Assembly: GCF_900186995.1 (NCBI RefSeq)
Contig: NZ_LT906463.1
Location: 1,798,001 to 1,862,000 of the forward strand
Direction of reading: 5' to 3'
Length of the DNA: 64,000 nt
From: Haemophilus pittmaniae
GTDB taxonomy: Bacteria > Pseudomonadota > Gammaproteobacteria > Enterobacterales > Pasteurellaceae
Position numbers and translations under genes: made by a program. The notes under the pieces are model-generated. The model worked only from the letters and a program-made list of their open reading frames with translations. It was not told where the DNA came from and ran no database searches. Shown in pieces: positions 1 to 8,590 of the stretch (the first letter of the stretch is position 1; each line of letters begins with the position of its first letter).

Positions 1-1825
1 AAGTGGCATAAGCCATTGTTTCTGCCATCCCCCAATCCAGTAATTTATCTCCGGCAGCCATTGCTTTGCGATCCTCATAGATTTTTTCTACACGAGGATG
101 AGCACGCAACGCATCTGGATATTCAGCAACACGTTTTGCCAAAGTCACAAAACGTTCTTTAGGGAAAGCGGCATGATAAGGAGAAGTCCAATCATGATCG
201 AGATATTGCAACCAATCCATTTTAGCCACATCCATCTCCCGCCATTCGGCAACCACACGCTCACCGTTATCTAAAGCATCGCGATACAAGTTCATCATTT
301 CTGTCACTTCTGACTCAGTGATAACACCTTCGGCGATTAAACGATCTGCATATACTTTGCGTGGCGTTGGATGTTTTTTGATAATACCGTACATCATTGG
401 TTGAGTTGCCAATGGCTCGTCCGCCTCATTATGTCCATGACGACGATAAGAAATTAAATCAATAAAAATATCCCGTTTAAATAATGTCCGGTATTCCACA
501 GCCATTCTTGCTGCAAAAGCCACCGCTTCAGGATCATCACCATTTACATGGATAATTGGCGCCTGAATCATTTTTGCAATATCCGTACAATATTCCGTAG
601 AACGAGTATCACGTGGGTTAGAAGTGGTAAAACCAATTTGGTTATTGATCACAATACGTATCGTACCACCGACGGAATAACCCCGAGTATTGGATAAATT
701 AAGGGTTTCCTGCACGATACCTTGTCCTGCAACTGCTGAATCACCATGTACCGTAACTGCTAAAACACGATTACGATCAGCATCATTATGTTTAGTTTGG
801 CGAGCGCGTACCGCTCCAGCAACTACCGGACTGACAATTTCTAGGTGAGATGGGTTAAATGCCAAAGTTAAATGCATTTTACGTTCATCGCCCAAAGCGA
901 AATCCGATGAGAAACCTTGGTGATATTTCACATCCCCTGTACGTTCCCCTGTCGTATGTTTACCGGCAAATTCATCAAATAAATCCTCAGGACGTTTACC
1001 TAAGACATTCACCAACATATTCAAACGTCCACGGTGCGCCATACCAAACACAACGTCGGTAACGCCTTGCTGTCCCGAATGACGAATGATTTCTTTCACC
1101 AATGGAATAAAGGCATCACTCCCCTCTAGCGAAAAACGTTTTGCTCCCGGGAATTTTGCGCCAAGATAACGCTCAAGCCCATCCGCTGCCGTCAATTCAT
1201 TTAAGAGATTAATTTTTTCCTCTTTACTGAATAATGGTTTTTCTAAACGGCTTTCCAACTTTCCTTGTAACCAAAGTTTTTGTTCCATATCCTGCACATG
1301 CATAAATTCCAAACCAATTGAGCCACAATAGGTCTCTTTTAACATGTGGGCCAATTCACCTAATTTAATCGTATCGCGTTTATAGACGTAATGGTTGATA
1401 TTAAAAGTTTCATCAAGATCTTGTTCTGTTAGGCCATGATAATGGTAATCCAATTCAGGCACATGGGAGGTTTTCCAACGGTAGTAATTGAGGGGATCTA
1501 AATGGGCCTCGAGGTGGCCGCGAAAGCGATAAGCGTTAATAAATTGTAAAACTTTTACCAATTTCGCGCTGGCTTCAGGATCGATTACCGTCACAGTTTC
1601 ACTTGAGTGCTCGCGAGCCAAACGGCGGAAATAATCACGCACCGGCGAATGTGGTTGTTCAACTGTGGTTGATACCTTTGGTAATGCATCAAAAATCGCA
1701 CGCCAATCAGCATCAATAGAGTCAGGATCGGTTAAATAACTCTCGTACAATTCTTCGATATAAGATTGATTAGCACCACCTAATGCTGTACTGGCTAACC
1801 AGTCATCAAAGGCTTTATATTGCAT
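1..1825 (-). CDS. sucA: 2-oxoglutarate dehydrogenase E1 component, 5' part only
   Basis: Thiamine-diphosphate E1 subunit of the 2-oxoglutarate dehydrogenase complex, which decarboxylates 2-oxoglutarate in the TCA cycle and passes the succinyl group to the E2 subunit. About 608 residues from the N-terminus are in the window; the C-terminal third lies beyond base 1. Reading the minus strand gives MQYKAFDDWLASTALGG, then a characteristic GMAHRGRLNMLVNVLGK stretch and the HGDSA-type active-site region typical of E1o. The ATG at 1825 is followed at once by the family's N-terminal E2-binding segment. The 5' flank to 1990 carries no promoter I can name. sucB would be expected downstream, outside the window. 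Confidence 0.95.
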   Translation of the reverse strand, partial: MQYKAFDDWLASTALGGANQSYIEELYESYLTDPDSIDADWRAIFDALPKVSTTVEQPHSPVRDYFRRLAREHSSETVTVIDPEASAKLVKVLQFINAYRFRGHLEAHLDPLNYYRWKTSHVPELDYHYHGLTEQDLDETFNINHYVYKRDTIKLGELAHMLKETYCGSIGLEFMHVQDMEQKLWLQGKLESRLEKPLFSKEEKINLLNELTAADGLERYLGAKFPGAKRFSLEGSDAFIPLVKEIIRHSGQQGVTDVVFGMAHRGRLNMLVNVLGKRPEDLFDEFAGKHTTGERTGDVKYHQGFSSDFALGDERKMHLTLAFNPSHLEIVSPVVAGAVRARQTKHNDADRNRVLAVTVHGDSAVAGQGIVQETLNLSNTRGYSVGGTIRIVINNQIGFTTSNPRDTRSTEYCTDIAKMIQAPIIHVNGDDPEAVAFAARMAVEYRTLFKRDIFIDLISYRRHGHNEADEPLATQPMMYGIIKKHPTPRKVYADRLIAEGVITESEVTEMMNLYRDALDNGERVVAEWREMDVAKMDWLQYLDHDWTSPYHAAFPKERFVTLAKRVAEYPDALRAHPRVEKIYEDRKAMAAGDKLLDWGMAETMAYAT

Positions 1826-1940
1826 TTTTACCCCCTCGGTCGGTATGAATAACGACCCATTATACATAGGATAAAATGGGAAATAATCGTAAAAGTGAAG
1901 TTTGTTACAAAATTGTGATCTTTCTCAAAGAAAAAAACAT

Positions 1941-1973
1941 AAAAAAACCGCATCTATACAATGCGGTTTTTTA
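1941..1973 (-). terminator. Rho-independent terminator of the ComEA-like gene
   Basis: Inverted repeat ACCGCAT/ATGCGGT with a 7-base loop, flanked by A and T runs on both sides. It lies 17 bases beyond the stop of the minus-strand gene at 1990 and would also shield the upstream region of sucA. Confidence 0.8.
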
Positions 1974-1989
1974 TTTGATAAAAGTTCTC

Positions 1990-2562
1990 TTAGAAAGTTA
2001 AGTAAGGGGTAATTTTCTCAATGGTAGTTTCACCTAATCCATCAATTTTTGAAAGCTCAGCTACATTTTTGATTTTGCCCACTTTATTGCGGTAATCGAT
2101 GATCGCCTGAGCCTTTTTCTCGCCAATGCCAGAAAGTTTTTGTAAGGTCGCCGCATCCGCATTATTTACATTCACCTTTGCAGATTTCTTAATCTTCTCT
2201 TGCGTATCGTTTACTTTCTCTTTTGCTTTAGCCTTTGCATCATCGGCTTTCTTTTGCATCGTCTCTTTAACGGAAGCACCATCAGTCGCCTTTGCATTCT
2301 CCTTCACTGATTGTACTTTTTCCTTAACGCTATCCACTTTCTTTGTGAGCGCGTTTTTATCCGCCACAGAGGATTCTTTTAATGCTTTAGATTTTGCTGC
2401 CACGCTATCTTTCGTCGAATCAACATTGCTTTGAAGCGTAGTTTTTGCCTCGCTCATTGCATTATCTTTGACTACCGTTAATGGGTTATTTGTTGCTAAA
2501 GCACTACCGGAAACAGCAAGAGCCAAAGCAGATAACGTTAATAATGATTTTAATGATTTCAT
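1990..2562 (-). CDS. ComEA-like secreted helix-hairpin-helix DNA-binding protein with a long charged linker
   Basis: Predicted 190-residue exported protein. Residues 1-24 form a signal peptide (MKSLKSLLTLSALALAV, Ala-rich end). Residues about 30-125 are a low-complexity Lys/Ala/Asp/Ser region with heptad- or 11-mer-like runs such as KAKAKEKVNDTQEKIKK, probably a long helix. The C-terminal 65 residues are a ComEA-type double helix-hairpin-helix (VNNADAATLQKLSGIGEKKA, then a second GLGE hairpin) that binds double-stranded DNA without sequence preference. The start at 2562 is preferred over an upstream ATG at 2610 because AGGAGC precedes it and the signal peptide follows. ComEA proteins bind incoming DNA in the periplasm during transformation. 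The long linker is unusual: family members are often little more than a signal or anchor plus the HhH domain. Confidence 0.85.
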   Translation of the reverse strand: MKSLKSLLTLSALALAVSGSALATNNPLTVVKDNAMSEAKTTLQSNVDSTKDSVAAKSKALKESSVADKNALTKKVDSVKEKVQSVKENAKATDGASVKETMQKKADDAKAKAKEKVNDTQEKIKKSAKVNVNNADAATLQKLSGIGEKKAQAIIDYRNKVGKIKNVAELSKIDGLGETTIEKITPYLTF

Positions 2563-2630
2563 AAAAGCTCCTATGTTGCTATCAAAACCGGTGCTAGGAC
2601 TCATTACCAACGGATTAGTTCAACCTTTCA

Positions 2631-3260
2631 TTATTTCACAAATGGATTTTGTGCTTTTTCACGTTCGATCGTTGTATATGGGCCATGTCCAGCTACCACA
2701 ATCATTTCCCCAGGCAGAGTAAACAATTTCTGGCGAATGGAGGCTAATAAAGTCGACAAATCGCCTCGAGGAAAGTCAGTACGCCCAATGCTATTTTGAA
2801 ATAACACATCACCGGTAAACGCAATCTTTTTCTCATGCTCAATAAATCCGATATGCCCCGGGGTATGCCCTGGCAAATGTAGAATTTCAAAATTGGCACC
2901 TGCAACATTCAGCACTTCACCCTCTTGATCTAAAAAACGATCCGGCTCAAAAGGTGCAATATAAGGTAAACCAAACATTTGCGCCTGCTGTGGGAGCGTT
3001 TCAAATAAAAATCGATCGTCAGATGCTGGCCCTAAAATCTGCGCATCAAAATGCGCTTTCAAGGCTTCTGCGGCACCGACATGATCGAGATGGCCATGGG
3101 TAAGCAAAATTGTGCGTAGATGCAGCCCTAATTCTTCAATACGCGCTATCAAACGTGGGGCTTCACCACCAGGATCGATAATTGCTGCATTTTTTTCATC
3201 ATCCCAAATCAGAGAGCAATTTTGTTGGAAAGAGGTGACTGGAATAATTTCAATATTCAT
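2631..3260 (-). CDS. ycbL: Metallo-beta-lactamase-fold hydrolase, YcbL (glyoxalase II-like)
   Basis: 209-residue zinc hydrolase of the metallo-beta-lactamase fold. The metal-binding signature THGHLDH is visible near residue 57, with further ligands in LPGHTPGH and in GDVLF; GHGPYT lies near the C-terminus. YcbL-type proteins have type II glyoxalase activity on S-lactoylglutathione in enterobacteria. The ATG at 3260 gives the standard family N-terminus MNIEIIPVTSFQQN; the longer frame to 3311 would add 17 residues with no counterpart. ycbK and ycbB lie upstream on the same strand, as in Escherichia coli. A hairpin and one copy of the 62-base repeat separate ycbL from ycbK. Confidence 0.9.
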   Translation of the reverse strand: MNIEIIPVTSFQQNCSLIWDDEKNAAIIDPGGEAPRLIARIEELGLHLRTILLTHGHLDHVGAAEALKAHFDAQILGPASDDRFLFETLPQQAQMFGLPYIAPFEPDRFLDQEGEVLNVAGANFEILHLPGHTPGHIGFIEHEKKIAFTGDVLFQNSIGRTDFPRGDLSTLLASIRQKLFTLPGEMIVVAGHGPYTTIEREKAQNPFVK

Positions 3261-3283
3261 AATTGCTACCTTATGCGTTATAA

Positions 3284-3314
3284 CAAAAGGCCGCATAGCA
3301 ATGCGGCCCATCTT
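3284..3314 (-). terminator. Hairpin between ycbK and ycbL
   Basis: GGCCGCAT/ATGCGGCC stem with a 4-base loop at 3289-3308, followed on the minus strand by CCTTTTGTT. It lies after ycbK and just ahead of the ycbL start, so it could end ycbK transcripts or act in the ycbL leader. Confidence 0.6.
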
Positions 3315-3361
3315 TTATGTTCTTCAGAACTGCGTTTTAAGAATATGCTTTACAGATATTT

Positions 3362-3423
3362 AAACGCCCTATCGTTTTTTAGAGTTTTCTCAAAAACAAC
3401 ACCTAACTCATTGATTTTATTAG
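3362..3423 (+). repeat. 62-base intergenic repeat, copy 1
   Basis: Copy of a dispersed element defined by AAACGCCC at one end and ATTGATTTTATTAG at the other, with block starts exactly 48 bases apart. The interior has a small GTTTTCTCAAAAAC hairpin. It lies between ycbK and ycbL. Confidence 0.85.
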
Positions 3424-3449
3424 AGTTTATTTTAAAATCCAGTTTTACA

Positions 3450-4010
3450 TCAAACACCGCGCCAGGTTCGGTTCGGGCCGGTGTCCACATGAACAAAATT
3501 ACTGTGCGGATAATATCCCACGCCACCACTTTGCAGATTTTCTGCGGCCTGCCGTAAACGAGCCAAAGGGACTGTATTGATTCTAAAATCAATCGCTTGG
3601 CCTTTTATATGATAGCTGTTGCTCGCTACACCGCGACTTTGACGATGACGCATAGCGTTAGTCGCAGCGCTGCGATAACCACAAATTACTTGAATTTCCG
3701 CATTACGTAAGTTTAGTGCGCTTTGAATACGATAAAATTTTAGAAATAAATTCGGATCCATACGGCGAACCTGATCGGTACGACGATCCCGCATAAAATA
3801 ATCCATCTTGCCAAGTAGCGTACGATTAAACCCGCCATTAGCAGCATATTCACCAACCAATCGCTCACCGGTATTAACATTATAAAAACTTAACAAGCGC
3901 GGCTTCGGCGTCGAAACCATGGCCATCGCCGCATTTGGTAAGGCACACGCGCCCAACACAATGCCACCGAGCGAAAGCCATTTACGACGATGCCGATCGA
4001 TTTGTTCCAT
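3450..4010 (-). CDS. ycbK: YcbK-family (DUF882) exported M15-like zinc peptidase
   Basis: 186-residue protein of the YcbK/DUF882 family, related to D,D-/L,D-carboxypeptidases of peptidase family M15 acting on peptidoglycan. The N-terminus MEQIDRHRRKWLSLGG followed by a hydrophobic run and AMA is a twin-arginine-like signal. The C-terminal half carries the family motifs: CGYRSAATN, then HIKGQAIDFR and FVHVDTG, which supply the zinc-binding His and Asp. The ATG at 4010 is chosen because GAGGG lies upstream; a TTG at 4025 would add five residues. It follows ycbB on the same strand with a 68-base gap, so these cell-wall genes are probably co-expressed. Confidence 0.88.
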   Translation of the reverse strand: MEQIDRHRRKWLSLGGIVLGACALPNAAMAMVSTPKPRLLSFYNVNTGERLVGEYAANGGFNRTLLGKMDYFMRDRRTDQVRRMDPNLFLKFYRIQSALNLRNAEIQVICGYRSAATNAMRHRQSRGVASNSYHIKGQAIDFRINTVPLARLRQAAENLQSGGVGYYPHSNFVHVDTGPNRTWRGV

Positions 4011-4078
4011 TTTTTCTACCCTCAACTAACTGACTAGATGGCTAGACTCTTTAGACGGCCGATAGTTCAGTTAAAAAA

Positions 4079-5542
4079 TTATAAATATTTGCTGACCACA
4101 CTCCAGTTAATGCCATTGAAATTGGCCTGGCTATCGTAGTTATAAATATCCGGTAATGACTGCAAACGGCCATTATCAATCCATGCCGTCACATAATATA
4201 AAAATACCGGATCATTAGTGCGAATTGACGCAGACGTTGTTTTTTTGCTGGCTAAAACACTATTGATTTTATCCTTAGACCAGCCGGCTTCCTGCAATAA
4301 AATATCCGCTAATTGTGATGATTTATCCACCCGCACACAACCGGAACTCAACGCACGGTCTTTTTTGTCGAACAAGGCATGATTCGGAGTATCGTGTAAA
4401 TAAATGGCATCACTGCTTGGCATATTGAATTTATAGCTGCCTAATGCACTATCCCCCGCTGCTTGACGAATGCGATACGGGAATTTGTTGCCAATGGAGC
4501 TCCAATCGATCGAATAAGGATCAATTACATTGCCACGACTATCCAAAATAGAATAGTTATGCGCTAATGCATATCCCGGATCCTGTTTCAATTTTGGCAA
4601 AATATCTTCATTAATTAAGCGGGTTGGTGCATTCCAAGGCGGATTCACCACCACATTACTTAAACGGCTATACATTACCGGTGTACGACGTGCATTTTTA
4701 CCGACAATCACGCGGGAATCCAACAACACTTTACCATCTCGATAATATTTCAACTGGTAACTTGGAATATTCACAAAAATACCGTCTTGAAAATCAGGAA
4801 TTACCCGTAAACGTTGCGCATTAAGCGCGAGTTTCTTACCGTTGGCAGAAAGCCCAGAAGCTGAAATCATACTAGGTAAAGCAGCTAAAGTTTGATGGTA
4901 TAGGCGATTGGTTCCAGACAAGCTATTAACAAACTCAAGCAATTGTTTATTTTGAGTTGCCGTCTGCCATTCATTGAGCTGTTCTGCTGTCGGTTGTTGG
5001 GCTTTATAACCATTGCTACCATATAACCAACGTTGTGCCTGTTGTGAAACATTTTTAGCGTAGTACAGATAATCTAAAAAGGCGTCAGTTAACAAGACAT
5101 CGTAAGTTAAGCCACCAAGCTGCTCAGATTGCTGAATCGCTTCCAATGATTGACCGGAACGTTTGGAAATACCAGAGGCAACAAAGGCTGCGTAATCACG
5201 CAAAAATTGACGTTCAGCAGCTTTATCCTGCCAAAGCAATTGATATTTATTGTCCGCATAAAGCTTGGCGAGTAAAGGTTTAAACTGCAATTGCTGTTCA
5301 CCGATTTCATGAATCAATGACATTTCCAACATTGCCTGTTTTTCTGCTGCTAAACGTTTTTGATCTTCGGCGATTTCCGCTTCTACTTTCGCCCGTTCTT
5401 CCGGACTTAGCTTACTTAAATCTATCTGTTGGGCTACAGGTTGAGATTGTTGATTTTTAGCCCAATCGGCCAATGCACAACCACTACTCAACACCGATAA
5501 AGTCACGGCCAATAGGCTGAGTTTTGCTGTCCCTTTTAACAT
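4079..5542 (-). CDS. ldtD: L,D-transpeptidase YcbB/LdtD
   Basis: 487-residue periplasmic L,D-transpeptidase that forms 3-3 cross-links in peptidoglycan. The N-terminus is a signal sequence ending near LSSGCALAD; the Cys is not in a good lipobox, so lipidation is doubtful. An Ala/Glu/Lys helical segment follows (about 35-75), then the scaffold domain. The YkuD catalytic domain lies in the C-terminal half with the signature HDTPNHALF and the nucleophile in LSSGCVRVDK. This class resists most penicillins but is inhibited by carbapenems. The gene is followed by ycbK and ycbL, the E. coli order. Confidence 0.93.
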   Translation of the reverse strand: MLKGTAKLSLLAVTLSVLSSGCALADWAKNQQSQPVAQQIDLSKLSPEERAKVEAEIAEDQKRLAAEKQAMLEMSLIHEIGEQQLQFKPLLAKLYADNKYQLLWQDKAAERQFLRDYAAFVASGISKRSGQSLEAIQQSEQLGGLTYDVLLTDAFLDYLYYAKNVSQQAQRWLYGSNGYKAQQPTAEQLNEWQTATQNKQLLEFVNSLSGTNRLYHQTLAALPSMISASGLSANGKKLALNAQRLRVIPDFQDGIFVNIPSYQLKYYRDGKVLLDSRVIVGKNARRTPVMYSRLSNVVVNPPWNAPTRLINEDILPKLKQDPGYALAHNYSILDSRGNVIDPYSIDWSSIGNKFPYRIRQAAGDSALGSYKFNMPSSDAIYLHDTPNHALFDKKDRALSSGCVRVDKSSQLADILLQEAGWSKDKINSVLASKKTTSASIRTNDPVFLYYVTAWIDNGRLQSLPDIYNYDSQANFNGINWSVVSKYL

Positions 5543-5566
5543 TGCTTATACCTTTTTATTCATAAA

Positions 5567-5590
5567 TAAACCGCACCGAAGTGCGGTTAA
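5567..5590 (-). terminator. Stem-loop after prc containing an uptake-sequence core
   Basis: AACCGCAC/GTGCGGTT inverted repeat just beyond the prc stop; one arm contains the Haemophilus uptake core AAGTGCGGT at 5579-5587. The T-tract on the minus strand is weak (TTTATTTA), so termination is plausible but not certain. Confidence 0.55.
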
Positions 5591-5596
5591 AAGTTA

Positions 5597-7672
5597 TTAT
5601 TTATCCGCTTGGGCTTTATCGGCCTCTTGGCGTAATTGATTATCTATTTTTTGTTGCTCTGCAGATAGCTTAACTAAATCCGCAGCAATTTTTTCCGCTT
5701 CTTTTAAGAAGAAATCCGGAGCTTCATAATCCTTCGGTAAATCATCGATATCCTTAAGCGGTTTCTTACCTTCCCGTTTAAAGCGTTCATTGATTTCTTT
5801 TAAATGACGAGCATCATCCTTATCATTTTCAGCTTTACGTTCCTGATAATTTAGCGACAGGAATTTACGATCGCGACGTTCATCACGCACTTTTAAATCT
5901 TCTGCCAACGCAACAAATTCAGGATCCTTAGCGATACGAGCCAAATGTTTATCGGTAAGAACTGTCACATCTTTACGGGCATCACCGGCTTGAACATAAG
6001 TCGCTGCCGGAATTTTATCCCAAGGAAGAGCGTTATCTTCTTTTTCTTCACCGTTTTCTTTGGCATCAATAATTTCCGGGAAGTTAATATCTGCCGAAAC
6101 GCCTTTTAATTGGGTTGATCCACCATTAATTCGATAGAATTTCTGGATGGTATATTGCAATACGCCTAATGGAGTTTGGTCCAAATCGTACACAAAATTT
6201 AACGAACGACTTTGTTGCACAGTGCCTTTACCGAAAGTATTTTGGCCGATAATAATCGCCCGGCCGTAATCCTGCATCGCTGCGGCAAAAATTTCTGAAG
6301 CGGAAGCACTAAAACGATCCACCATCACTAATAATGGCCCTTTATATTGTTGGGTATTATCATCATCTTCATGTACACGAATGCGCTGATAAGCATCACG
6401 TACCTGAACTACCGGCCCATCGGTAATAAATAATCCACTCAAGGCAACGGCTTCGGTTAGCGCACCACCACCATCTTCACGTAAATCAATAATAAGCGCA
6501 CCGATATTTTTCTTTTCGGCATCACTTAGCAATTTTTTCACATCTTCGGTTAAACCAATGTAGAAACTTGGCACCTTGATCACGCCAATAGTTTCTCCAT
6601 CAACCTTGCTCACGGTTAATTTAGCCGCTTGATCTTCAATGCGAACCTTATCTCGGACAATCGTAACAATAGAGCTTTTACCACCCTTAGCCGGTTCGAT
6701 TTCCAAACGGACTTTAGTCCCTTTTTTACCCTTGATTTTGTCAACGATATCTTCTAGGCGCCAACCGATAACATCTTCAATCTCACCTTTAGCCTGCCCT
6801 ACACCAATAATCTTATCACCGGCGTGTAGTTTTTTACTGCGTTCAGCCGGAGCACCTGGAACTAAGGATTTAATCGTAGTTTCATCATCTTCGGACTGCA
6901 GGGTTGCACCAATCCCTTCAAGAGAAAGATTCATGCTTTCACTAAAGCTTTTTGCGGTACGTGGTGCCAAATAACTGGTATGAGGATCAATTTCACGCGC
7001 AAACGCATTAAGGTAAACTTGCACAATATCATCAGCTTTGGTTTGAGTAAGACGACGGATGGCCAAATTATAACGTTTGGTTAATTTATCTTTAATCTCA
7101 GGCCATTTTTTGTCTTTTAACTTAAGCGCAATGACATCGTTTTTTACCCGCTCTTCCCACAGTCTATCCGCATCTGCAGTAGTTTTAGGGAAAGCAGCCT
7201 TTTCACGATCAATTTCAACTTGATCGTTACCACTTAAATTAGGTTCTTTATCCAACAAGGATAACGCATAAGCATAACGCTCATAACGACGTTTCATCAT
7301 TAAGTCGTACATAGCAAATGCCGCTGAAAGATCTCCTTCATTAAGCTGATCATCTAATTTCGTACCGTATTTAGCACGTAATTCATCGACATCTGATTGC
7401 AAAAAGGTATTACGACTATAGTCAAGCCCTTTGAGATAGCGATCAAAAATTTTCTCGGAAAATGCATCATCCAACTGAAATTTACGATAATGGGATTGAG
7501 TTAAACGGGTAGTGGCCCGTTTAGTCGCAAGCTGCTGCGCTTCAGTCGCACTTGGCGTAACAATCTCACTGGATTTAATCTGCGGCGAGACAGCCAAAGC
7601 TGTACCTTGATATAAGCAAAAAGCCCCTAAAATAGCTGAGGCAATAAGCGTTTTAGTGGTCGTTAATTTCAT
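5597..7672 (-). CDS. prc: Tail-specific carboxy-terminal protease Prc (Tsp)
   Basis: 691-residue periplasmic serine protease of the S41 family that degrades proteins with apolar C-termini and trims penicillin-binding protein 3 and hydrolases such as MepS. A signal peptide covers residues 1-27 (ending ALA). A PDZ domain begins around residue 240 (GIGATLQSEDDE). The S41 core contains the Ser in DRFSASASEI and the Lys in NTFGKGTVQ, forming the Ser-Lys dyad. The C-terminal tail is long, charged and helical. Length is close to the E. coli enzyme (682 residues). It follows proQ by 32 bases on the same strand, the proQ-prc operon of enterobacteria. Confidence 0.95.
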   Translation of the reverse strand: MKLTTTKTLIASAILGAFCLYQGTALAVSPQIKSSEIVTPSATEAQQLATKRATTRLTQSHYRKFQLDDAFSEKIFDRYLKGLDYSRNTFLQSDVDELRAKYGTKLDDQLNEGDLSAAFAMYDLMMKRRYERYAYALSLLDKEPNLSGNDQVEIDREKAAFPKTTADADRLWEERVKNDVIALKLKDKKWPEIKDKLTKRYNLAIRRLTQTKADDIVQVYLNAFAREIDPHTSYLAPRTAKSFSESMNLSLEGIGATLQSEDDETTIKSLVPGAPAERSKKLHAGDKIIGVGQAKGEIEDVIGWRLEDIVDKIKGKKGTKVRLEIEPAKGGKSSIVTIVRDKVRIEDQAAKLTVSKVDGETIGVIKVPSFYIGLTEDVKKLLSDAEKKNIGALIIDLREDGGGALTEAVALSGLFITDGPVVQVRDAYQRIRVHEDDDNTQQYKGPLLVMVDRFSASASEIFAAAMQDYGRAIIIGQNTFGKGTVQQSRSLNFVYDLDQTPLGVLQYTIQKFYRINGGSTQLKGVSADINFPEIIDAKENGEEKEDNALPWDKIPAATYVQAGDARKDVTVLTDKHLARIAKDPEFVALAEDLKVRDERRDRKFLSLNYQERKAENDKDDARHLKEINERFKREGKKPLKDIDDLPKDYEAPDFFLKEAEKIAADLVKLSAEQQKIDNQLRQEADKAQADK

Positions 7673-7704
7673 TGAATCTTCTCTTTTCCGATAAATTACT
7701 TAAA

Positions 7705-8403
7705 TTAAGCAAATAAGCGATCGGCAGTAACTGTCATCACCACACCGTTGGCTAATTCAACCCGTGCGGCATCTTTTTGAATTTCAAGTACCGTGGCCGC
7801 TTTTGCTTGACCACCGGCTTTAACTTTAACCTGTGCACCAATAGCCAACTTAGTTAAATCTACTGCATTAAATTTCGCTTGTGGACGACGTGGTTTATTG
7901 GTCGGTTGTGGTTTACGCTGACGACGTTGTTGTGCTCGTTTCTCAGCTGCTTCAGCTTTTCTTTTTTCAGCAACTTTAGCTTTTGCTTCAGCTAATTGAG
8001 TTGCGGCAAAGGCTGCTTGTTCCGCATCCAATACACCGGCAGGATTACCGTATAAATCAACACGTTCTGCACCTTCACGACAACCATATAAATAACGCCA
8101 ATTAGACGTATATTGACGCAATACATGACGTAACTGAGTTTTACTCACCCGTGGGTCATCGGCCAATGCATCGGCTAAATCTTGGAATAAACCAATTTTT
8201 AGCGGTTTGGCTTCCCCTTCCAAAATGAAGCAAAGTGGGAATTTCTCAGCCAAATAATTCAAAATATCTTTATTATTGGTTAGCTTTTGACCGTCTTGTT
8301 CATTGACGGCAACAGCGTCGGTTTGCGCTACGGTTTCGTTTTGATCGGCTACCGGCGTTTGCACTTCCGCATCAGTTTGCACATCAAGTTGAGATTCTGT
8401 CAT
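7705..8403 (-). CDS. proQ: RNA chaperone ProQ
   Basis: 232-residue FinO/ProQ-family RNA chaperone that binds structured sRNAs and mRNA 3' ends. Residues 1-42 are an acidic Gln/Asp/Glu-rich extension, not part of the conserved fold. The FinO domain occupies about 45-160 (ILNYLAEKFPLCF, then LRQYTSNWRYL), followed by a Lys/Arg/Gln linker (KRKAEAAEKRAQQRRQRKPQ) and a C-terminal Tudor-like domain (GAQVKVKAGGQ to the end). It heads the proQ-prc pair and is divergent from letA, so the two promoters share the 187-base gap. Confidence 0.93.
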   Translation of the reverse strand: MTESQLDVQTDAEVQTPVADQNETVAQTDAVAVNEQDGQKLTNNKDILNYLAEKFPLCFILEGEAKPLKIGLFQDLADALADDPRVSKTQLRHVLRQYTSNWRYLYGCREGAERVDLYGNPAGVLDAEQAAFAATQLAEAKAKVAEKRKAEAAEKRAQQRRQRKPQPTNKPRRPQAKFNAVDLTKLAIGAQVKVKAGGQAKAATVLEIQKDAARVELANGVVMTVTADRLFA

Positions 8404-8590
8404 TTTATTGTCCTAAAGATTAAAGATAAAAAACCCGCGCATTCTATCTTACTTTCAGCACTGTTGACAATAGATGCCCCCTATCACGGGAACGATCTTG
8501 GCAAATTCAGTCCCTTGGTATTTTTGCGAAAACTTCACAAGGCAGAATAAATCAGGCAAAATACCGCAATTTTTGGTTCTCTGGATAGCT

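Noticed and set aside
2126..2434. Open frame rich in Phe, Ser and Ala
   Set aside because: Mirror image of the Lys/Ala-rich linker of the ComEA-like gene on the other strand.
4079..5542. LdtD as a lipoprotein
   Set aside because: The Cys in LSSGCA has Ser at -3, not a good lipobox, and known YcbB proteins are not lipidated in this way.
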